DNA of 28,107 nt from an uncultured Synechococcus sp. Lineage in GTDB: Bacteria > Cyanobacteriota > Cyanobacteriia > PCC-6307 > Cyanobiaceae. Below the pieces are notes generated by a model. It was given only the letters and a program-made list of their open reading frames with translations, was not told where the DNA came from and did not search any database. A program made the position numbers and the translations under genes. Below, one piece after another: positions 23,868-28,107 of the stretch. The stretch covers positions 1 through 28,107 of the forward strand of contig CALGVO010000129.1 in the NCBI GenBank assembly GCA_937930135.1. Direction: 5' to 3'. Position 1 is the stretch's first letter. Each line of letters begins with the position of its first letter.

Positions 23868-24062
23868 ATGGCGCGCATCACCATTGCACTGAGCGACAGA
23901 ACCCATCTGGCACTGAAGCTTTTGTCGTTGCAAAAAGAAAAGAGAGTGATCAAAATTATTCAGGAAGCAATCGAACAACACCTGAAAAATGAAGGTGCTT
24001 ACGATTTAGGAATCCACTCAAAAAAAGATGACGAGGCTCAGCCTGATACAACCAGTCCATGA
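23868..24062 (+). CDS. Small ribbon-helix-helix-like DNA-binding protein
   Basis: A 64-residue protein. MARITIALSD looks like the DNA-contacting beta strand of a ribbon-helix-helix domain. It is followed by helix A (THLALKLLSLQKEK), a turn, helix B (VIKIIQEAIEQHLKNEG), and a short charged tail (54-64) with KKDDEAQ. Such proteins act as dimers and bind inverted repeats; some are antitoxins, but no toxin gene is adjacent. ATG 23868 was preferred to TTG 23850. By my count 85 of 195 bases are G or C (about 44%), far below the neighbours, which suggests either transfer or relaxed codon use. Two palindromes lie just upstream. Confidence 0.72.
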   Translation: MARITIALSDRTHLALKLLSLQKEKRVIKIIQEAIEQHLKNEGAYDLGIHSKKDDEAQPDTTSP

Positions 24063-24121
24063 CCCCCATGCCTGTCAATGGCTTCCCAATCCTTCAGAAG
24101 AGCCAAGCGAGACATGAGGAC

Positions 24122-24139
24122 TGCTGCATGTACGCAGCA
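24122..24139. repeat. Hairpin-forming inverted repeat between the ribbon-helix-helix gene and the secreted pair
   Basis: TGCTGC (24122-24127) and GCAGCA (24134-24139) form a perfect 6-bp stem with loop ATGTAC. No U-run follows, so it is a weak terminator candidate at best. It lies 60 bp after the ribbon-helix-helix stop and about 38 bp before the -10-like box of the next gene. Confidence 0.5.
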
Positions 24140-24176
24140 ACATTGCACAGACGCAGAATCGTTAGATCCTGACCCC

Positions 24177-24182
24177 TAGGTT
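24177..24182 (+). promoter_or_regulatory. Putative -10 box (TAGGTT) for the secreted-protein pair
   Basis: TAGGTT lies 30-35 bp before ATG 24212 within CCCCTAGGTT. The predicted start near 24189 would make ATG 24194 almost leaderless, so ATG 24212 is preferred. The CCTAGG core also occurs in the palindrome before the ribbon-helix-helix gene (23828-23835). Confidence 0.33.
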
Positions 24183-24211
24183 CCGCCTGACCAATGCCGC
24201 AGGTTGGCCGC

Positions 24212-24946
24212 ATGACACGACCAGAGATCAGCACCCTGACACTGGCGCTCGCCCTAGGTCTCACTCCACCCCTAAGCGCCGAAGCCGGCGGCTTCCGCAC
24301 CGGAACCTACCAAACGAAAGACAGCTCAAGCAGCCATCGCACCATCACCTCCGGAATGGAGGAAATCCGTAGCGAACGCACCTACACCAACACCATCAAT
24401 GGCAGCAGCCGGGTTGACCACATCGGCCTGACCATGCAGGCGGATGGATTTGCGTTCAGCCGCCAGATCAACCAGGTGGATGCCAGCCTTGGTGCCCATG
24501 GCCTCAGTCGTGATCTCAGCGCAGCCGGCATGAGTCAATCGGATCTCCTGCAATGGAGTGCCAGCTCCAGTGCCTCAAGCGGCAACAGCGCCGACCATGA
24601 CCTGAACCTGCAGATGCCCGGCATCGGTCTGGAGAGCCTGTTGATGGAGCAGGCCTCTCAAAGCCTCGGAAGCGATGTGAGCGGCAGTCAATCGTTCTCC
24701 GGCGGAGCGATCAACCTGCAGGCCAGCGACTCGGCCGCCAGTTCCGTTCTGGAACGACTCCAGACGGGAGAGCAGATCGGCATGAACGGCAGCCTCGATC
24801 TCCGTCTCGAAGGTGGAGGCCAGAACGCTGTGTATGCCATGCAGGACTCCGGCTCCCAACGCCTCCATTCCATCGAGCGCTTCACCGGCAGCAGTGTTTA
24901 TCAGTCGGAGCGCAGTGGACGTGGTGACCTGTTCGCCTTCGATTGA
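24212..24946 (+). CDS. Secreted Ser/Gln/Gly-rich protein of unknown function
   Basis: I do not recognise a family. The 244-residue product begins with a signal peptide (MTRPEISTLTLALALGLTPPLSAEA), probably cut near residue 25. The mature part is rich in Ser, Gly, Gln and Asn, has no cysteine and no further membrane segment. It has blocks such as SSASSGNSADHDLNLQMPG and SGSQSFSGGAINLQASDSA, and short alternating polar/hydrophobic stretches (SLDLRLEGG, HIGLTMQAD) that suggest beta structure. It could be a surface, matrix or fibre-like protein. ATG 24194 would add six residues. Its stop overlaps the start of the next secreted gene by one base (TGATG at 24944-24948), so the two are coupled. Confidence 0.8.
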   Translation: MTRPEISTLTLALALGLTPPLSAEAGGFRTGTYQTKDSSSSHRTITSGMEEIRSERTYTNTINGSSRVDHIGLTMQADGFAFSRQINQVDASLGAHGLSRDLSAAGMSQSDLLQWSASSSASSGNSADHDLNLQMPGIGLESLLMEQASQSLGSDVSGSQSFSGGAINLQASDSAASSVLERLQTGEQIGMNGSLDLRLEGGGQNAVYAMQDSGSQRLHSIERFTGSSVYQSERSGRGDLFAFD

Positions 24947-25602
24947 TGCGGCCCCTTCGTCCTGAGCGGGCAGCACACCGCAACGCCACCATGCTGACCG
25001 GGTGCCTGCTGGGCGGGTTACTGGCCAACGCGCCAGTGGGCCTGGCCCAACAGGCTTCCATGAGTGCCGATCAAAACACCAACAATCAGGCCATCGCCAC
25101 GCCGAACAACAACCAGACCAATCAATCGAGCAGCTTCAGCACAGGCGGCGATCTGATCCAACAGAACATCAATCCCGCCATCGGCAAGCTTGGGGTGATG
25201 ACCGTGGGCAAGGGGGGCATCAGTTGCGAATCGGCCAGCATGTATTTACAACTCGGCGTCTACCCCTATGACAATCAATATTACGCTGTTTTTGATGACA
25301 ATGTGCGGGATAAAGATTGGATGCCCCAGGGGGCCTTCGGCGTCTCCATTCCCTTCGGCCCCCAGGTTTCAAGCTGCGTTGAGGCGATGCGGCATCAGAC
25401 CCGCCAGGTGACTGTCGCCACCGAGGCGGGGATTCTGCGCCACTGCCTGACTCTCAGGCCGGCAGTGGCGCAGCTTGGCGAGGAGAGGCAACGGCTGGCC
25501 CATGCCTTTCCAACCCTTGCCAAGGATTGTCGGGAGATCTGGACAACCGCTGCTGACTCGAAGCCATGGAGGGATTCAACATCGGCTCCAGTTGGTCCTT
25601 GA
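24946..25602 (+). CDS. Secreted Asn/Gln-rich protein with four conserved-looking cysteines, unknown function
   Basis: I do not recognise a family. The 218-residue product has a basic N-terminus and a hydrophobic segment (about 16-35) ending in GLAQQ, a likely signal peptide. An Asn/Gln/Ser/Thr-rich part (40-80) follows with NNQAIATPNNNQTNQSSS, then a domain with C94, C144, C167 and C195, enough for two disulphides. The middle (95-140) is Tyr/Asp/Gly-rich, for example YLQLGVYPYDNQYYAVFDD. ATG 24946 overlaps the previous stop by one base. The last 49 codons lie antisense to the end of the sigma-factor gene. C195 falls in this overlap, so the overlap part is probably genuine protein. Partnership with the upstream secreted protein is inferred from coupling. 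Confidence 0.78.
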   Translation: MRPLRPERAAHRNATMLTGCLLGGLLANAPVGLAQQASMSADQNTNNQAIATPNNNQTNQSSSFSTGGDLIQQNINPAIGKLGVMTVGKGGISCESASMYLQLGVYPYDNQYYAVFDDNVRDKDWMPQGAFGVSIPFGPQVSSCVEAMRHQTRQVTVATEAGILRHCLTLRPAVAQLGEERQRLAHAFPTLAKDCREIWTTAADSKPWRDSTSAPVGP

Positions 25603-26419
25603 GTTTGCGTAGGGCCTGTTGTTCCAGACGATGGGCCTGGTAACGGCTCAGCCCCATCGCATCGGCGGCATGACTGAGGCTCACGGGCACATCCGATCCA
25701 AACCGGAGGCCCAGAATCCTTTGTTCGCGCTGATTCAATCCCAGAATGACCTGATGGAGCCAGAGATAATCATCCTCGGGCTCCTGCAATCGGCCATCAC
25801 AAACGGTTTCCATCAGAGAACCACCCGATTCACTCGGATCCCAACGTTGATCCAACGACGACACCCGGGCGCGTTGCAGAGCATGCAGGGCAAAGCGCAG
25901 TCGCTCAGGTTTTTCGTTGAGGTCAACGGCGATCGCATCCAGCGAGACGCCCCGATCGGTATCCGAGCAAGCGAGCATCGCACTCACCTTGAAGGCGAGT
26001 TGCAACACATTCGATGGAATATGAATGGCACTGTGTTGCTCGTGCAAAAAGCGATTGAGTGATTCCTTCACCCACCAGAACGCATAGGTGGAGAAGCGAT
26101 AGCCGCGGGAGGGATCAAAGCGTTGCGCAGCACGAATCAGGCCAAGATTTCCCGCCTGAATCGCATCCATCGGATCCACTCCCAACTGTTCCAGGCGCGC
26201 GTGGGATCGTTTCACCACCGCCACCACCAAGCGGAGATTGGCGGTCACCACCCGAGACAGGGCCCGCTGGCCACTACGGACACGACGGGCATCCGGTGCA
26301 GCATCTCCTCGCCAGCGCTGAATCAGGGTACCGAGATGGATTTCTTCTGCCGTGGTGAGCAACGGTGAGCCGGCGATCTGACGCAGGTAATCCGTGAAGG
26401 CATCAGCCATAGGAGCCAT
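25454..26419 (-). CDS. Sigma-70 family RNA polymerase sigma factor (group 2/3-like, divergent)
   Basis: A 321-residue sigma factor. It has a region 1.2-like start (DYLRQIAGSPLLTTAEEIHL, 10-29), region 2 (about 55-130) with NLRLVVAVVKR, DAIQAGNLGLIRAAQRFDPSRGYRFSTYAFWW, region 3 (about 132-190), and region 4 (about 225-275) ending LSRYQAHRLEQQALRKLK. The core-binding parts are well kept. The -10 reading helix WVKESLNR differs from the usual WIRQAITR, and region 4.2 has SRYQAHR where housekeeping factors have TRERIRQ. ATG 26419 or 26410 may be used; the frame extends to 26923 but that part is not sigma-like. The last 49 residues overlap the secreted gene in antisense and look unlike sigma. Its regulon is unknown; nearby genes are candidates. 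Confidence 0.88.
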   Translation of the reverse strand: MAPMADAFTDYLRQIAGSPLLTTAEEIHLGTLIQRWRGDAAPDARRVRSGQRALSRVVTANLRLVVAVVKRSHARLEQLGVDPMDAIQAGNLGLIRAAQRFDPSRGYRFSTYAFWWVKESLNRFLHEQHSAIHIPSNVLQLAFKVSAMLACSDTDRGVSLDAIAVDLNEKPERLRFALHALQRARVSSLDQRWDPSESGGSLMETVCDGRLQEPEDDYLWLHQVILGLNQREQRILGLRFGSDVPVSLSHAADAMGLSRYQAHRLEQQALRKLKDQLEPMLNPSMASSQQRLSRSPDNPWQGLERHGPAVASPRQAAPLPA

Positions 26420-26552
26420 GACCTGAACGAGGACTGCAACAGGCTCTGAGCAGAAGCAGGCGACGTCTATCGACTTTCGCGTCTCCGGAGCGGTGATGAA
26501 GCAGATCGCCATCAGCCGATGCCCCACGCTCCTGAAACGACAGAGGATCCAG

Positions 26553-26569
26553 ACAGTGATCGGCACTGT
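26553..26569. promoter_or_regulatory. Dyad ACAGTG-N5-CACTGT before the BCAM0308-family gene
   Basis: A perfect 6-bp inverted repeat with a 5-bp spacer ends 5 bp before ATG 26575, where a ribosome site would be expected. No Shine-Dalgarno is visible. A protein bound here, or an RNA stem, would block translation or transcription of the zinc-ribbon gene. It also lies in the divergent region upstream of the sigma-factor gene. Confidence 0.45.
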
Positions 26570-26574
26570 TGGCC

Positions 26575-27099
26575 ATGAGCGACCACATCCTTGAGAGAAG
26601 CCTGGACAGCAGCAGCCCAGGCCACCGCATCCGTCAAGCGGGTATGGGCGAGCGCGGCCGACTGGATCCCTTTGTGGATCAGGAGAAGCCCAGGGAGCAC
26701 AGCCGTTGCCCCCACTGCGGCGCCACCGTGCATCAGGGGCGCTGGAGCTGGCACCAGGCTGTGGAGGCAGCGCCAGAGCAGATCTGTCCCGCCTGTCGCA
26801 GAATCGCCGAACGCCTTCCGGCCGGCGAGCTGGAACTGAGCGGCCCCTTCCTGCAGGAGCACGAGGACGAGGTGATGCACTTGCTGCTCCACAGCGAACA
26901 GCGCTACCGATCAGAGCATCCACTCGAGCGGATGATGTGGATGGAGAGCAACGGCCTCAGCGGTGCCACCCGGATTGCCTTCAGCGGCCACCACATCACC
27001 CAGGGACTGGCCAAGCGCCTGCAGCGAGCCTATGGCGGTCGCCTCAGTGGCGACAACGTCACCCCCGGCAGCAAGCTCCGCCTGCAATGGCAACGTTGA
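26575..27099 (+). CDS. BCAM0308-family protein (zinc-ribbon)
   Basis: A 174-residue protein resembling the BCAM0308 family, known from the low-oxygen-activated locus of Burkholderia cenocepacia and from other stress-related gene sets. It has RLDPFVDQEKP near residue 29, then a zinc ribbon with C45 and C48 (CPHC) and C71 and C74 (CPAC). The LSGPFLQEHEDEVMHLLLHSEQR helix follows, and a C-terminal region (HHITQGLAKRLQRAYGG) resembles the family end, which may bind RNA or protein. Function is not established. ATG 26575 was used; TTG 26569 is in frame. It overlaps the DUF3175 gene by 13 bp, so the two are co-transcribed. It is divergent from the sigma factor. Confidence 0.82.
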   Translation: MSDHILERSLDSSSPGHRIRQAGMGERGRLDPFVDQEKPREHSRCPHCGATVHQGRWSWHQAVEAAPEQICPACRRIAERLPAGELELSGPFLQEHEDEVMHLLLHSEQRYRSEHPLERMMWMESNGLSGATRIAFSGHHITQGLAKRLQRAYGGRLSGDNVTPGSKLRLQWQR

Positions 27100-27443
27100 A
27101 CGTGACATTGAACAGTCGATCGACCAACAGCGGGCACGACTGGGCGGCGGAGGTGAATCGCCGCCCGCCTGTGCTGGATCTTGAACCAGGCCTCTTCACC
27201 TGGGACCAGCCGGAACGGATTGCAGCCTCCCTGCTGCAATCAGCGCGGCGGAGCCGGGCCCGCAAACGCAGCGTCTATGGCAGTGCCATGGCCATGCTGT
27301 GCTTATACATCAATCGGGCCGGGCGAAAGCTTCCCGCCCGGCGACGCTCGATCCTCACGCAAGCAAAGACGTGCCTGAGGGAGCTGGCTGGGGTTCACCA
27401 GAACGGTGGAGAGCCAGGATCGCCAACACATCAGTGTCGCTGA
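27087..27443 (+). CDS. DUF3175 family protein
   Basis: A 118-residue protein. The block LDLEPGLFTWDQPERIAASLLQSARRSRARKRSVYGSAMAML is typical of DUF3175, and YINRAGRKLPARRRSILTQAKTCLREL completes the domain. Most of it is basic and helical, which would suit nucleic-acid binding, but no function is known. It could start at ATG 27087, which overlaps the preceding gene, or at GTG 27102. The last residues after LRELAGV look like a non-conserved tail, and this tail lies in the overlap with the convergent phosphoribosyltransferase. DUF3175 genes are often small partners in stress-type gene sets; the pairing with BCAM0308 here suggests joint use. Confidence 0.78.
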   Translation: MATLNVTLNSRSTNSGHDWAAEVNRRPPVLDLEPGLFTWDQPERIAASLLQSARRSRARKRSVYGSAMAMLCLYINRAGRKLPARRRSILTQAKTCLRELAGVHQNGGEPGSPTHQCR

Positions 27444-28050
27444 GCTGATCAAACCGCTCGTACCAGAGCCCCACGGCGGTGAGGTGATCCACCAACAGCA
27501 ACACCTCCAAACGGTCGACGACATGACGCATCGTCTCCACGAGGGAGCGGTCCATCACCGGCACAGCCAGCGTCAGCATCGAGGGACGGGCAAGCCGTAG
27601 CGATTGCAAGGCCGCCAAGGTGGTCATGCCCGTGGCGACTCCATCATCGACAACGATGAGGTGGTGATTGAAGAGTTCACTGACATCGGGATCGTCAAAC
27701 ACCTGATGGCGGCGCTCCCATTCCTGCTGGGCCAGCCTCAGCCAGGCCTCCGCCTGGGGAAGCATCGACCAGGCCGGATCACCCGGTTCGTGGCGCCAGA
27801 GCACCACACCCTCTCCGGCCACTGCGCCCAGGGCCAGCTCCGGGCGGGCTGGTTCCACGATCTTCCGCACCGACCAGGTGTGCAGCGGTAGCTGCAGCTT
27901 GGAGGCCATCGCCGCCGCCACCGGAACACCGCCTCGGGGCAGGGCGATCAGGCTGGTCATCCCATCGCCATCGGCACAATCCTGAAGGCGTTCGGCGAGA
28001 GCGAGGCCGGCCTGATGCCGATCGATCCAGACCGGTGAATGGTGAAGCAT
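27355..28050 (-). CDS. Phosphoribosyltransferase (type I fold)
   Basis: A 231-residue PRTase-fold protein. The PRPP-binding loop is LIVVDDGVATGMTTL (about 131-145), and an upstream ALPRGGVPVAA (about 37-47) forms the usual pyrophosphate loop. The family of stand-alone phosphoribosyltransferases with these motifs is common next to stress-response genes and has no well-defined substrate. ATG 28050 gives MLHHSPVWIDRHQAGLALAERL, which fits the family start; GTG 28080 would add ten residues. It converges on DUF3175 with an 89-bp overlap of coding sequence. The substrate is unknown; nucleobase salvage is a possibility but not shown. Confidence 0.85.
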   Translation of the reverse strand: MLHHSPVWIDRHQAGLALAERLQDCADGDGMTSLIALPRGGVPVAAAMASKLQLPLHTWSVRKIVEPARPELALGAVAGEGVVLWRHEPGDPAWSMLPQAEAWLRLAQQEWERRHQVFDDPDVSELFNHHLIVVDDGVATGMTTLAALQSLRLARPSMLTLAVPVMDRSLVETMRHVVDRLEVLLLVDHLTAVGLWYERFDQLSDTDVLAILALHRSGEPQPAPSGTSLLA

Positions 28051-28107
28051 GGCGCGACAACGCGAAGGGCTGTCTGTCACCTAGGCAGGGCGCCTGCAGG
28101 TGGGGCG
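28051..28107. other. Right-edge intergenic sequence
   Basis: About 57 bp upstream of the phosphoribosyltransferase start. I see no clear promoter box, terminator or second gene before the window ends. A CCTAGG palindrome lies at 28080-28085. Confidence 0.5.

Noticed and set aside
23648..23953. Minus-strand frame of 101 residues, Cys- and Phe-rich
   Set aside because: It covers the promoter and part of the ribbon-helix-helix gene, has no recognisable domain and no clear ribosome site.
23868..24062. Toxin-antitoxin module
   Set aside because: The ribbon-helix-helix gene could be an antitoxin, but no adjacent small toxin gene is seen.
24122..24139. Rho-independent terminator after the ribbon-helix-helix gene
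   Set aside because: The stem is only 6 bp and lacks a U-run; listed only as an inverted repeat.
26420..26923. N-terminal extension of the sigma-factor frame
   Set aside because: It is antisense to the BCAM0308 gene and shows no sigma region.

Overview
The window is a gene-dense stretch of a high-GC cyanobacterial chromosome. The evidence is the gene set: solanesyl diphosphate synthase, MenD and MenB for phylloquinone, a cyanobacterial-type UbiD, DUF760, DUF4336 and DUF1350 proteins, a GlgA with a C-terminal tail, and at least eleven perfect copies of the HIP1 octamer GCGATCGC. The high GC together with the gene style suggests the Synechococcus/Cyanobium group of picocyanobacteria; that placement is inference. 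I see no tRNA, rRNA, insertion sequence, CRISPR array or phage gene.

Layout: (1) 1-1373: a probable N-terminal fragment of a minus-strand gene at the left edge, then peroxiredoxin Q coupled to a DUF1350 hydrolase-like gene. (2) 1403-8801: acs on the minus strand, a HAD phosphatase on the plus strand, then a minus-strand run read from right to left: comB, a nitrilase-family amidase, amiC, murI and sds. (3) 8860-14099: a plus-strand run of ubiD-like, aroA, an MnmC-like methyltransferase and glmU. (4) 14100-21292: a tightly packed minus-strand run read as menD, menB, L,D-transpeptidase, glgA, an uncharacterised membrane protein and murF. (5) 21299-23500: lepB and DUF760 on plus, DUF4336 on minus. 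(6) 23501-28107: a looser, more accessory-looking region. It holds a low-GC ribbon-helix-helix gene, two secreted proteins of unknown function in tandem, a convergent divergent-type sigma-70 factor, a BCAM0308-family zinc-ribbon protein, a DUF3175 protein and a phosphoribosyltransferase.

Three themes recur in the core part. Cell-wall synthesis and remodelling is covered by murI, amiC, glmU, murF and the L,D-transpeptidase. Prenylquinone synthesis is covered by sds and ubiD (plastoquinone side) and by menD and menB (phylloquinone). Central carbon is covered by acs and glgA, and aroA supplies chorismate to both quinone routes.

The best candidate for something undescribed is region 6, above all the secreted pair at 24212-25602. 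Its 3' end overlaps by 149 bp the 3' end of a sigma factor whose promoter-reading residues differ from the usual ones. At the scale of regulation, TANNNT boxes (often TAGGNT) sit shortly upstream of many start codons. An 8-bp hairpin lies over the putative glmU -10 box, and both abutting convergent gene pairs end in a shared TGATCA.
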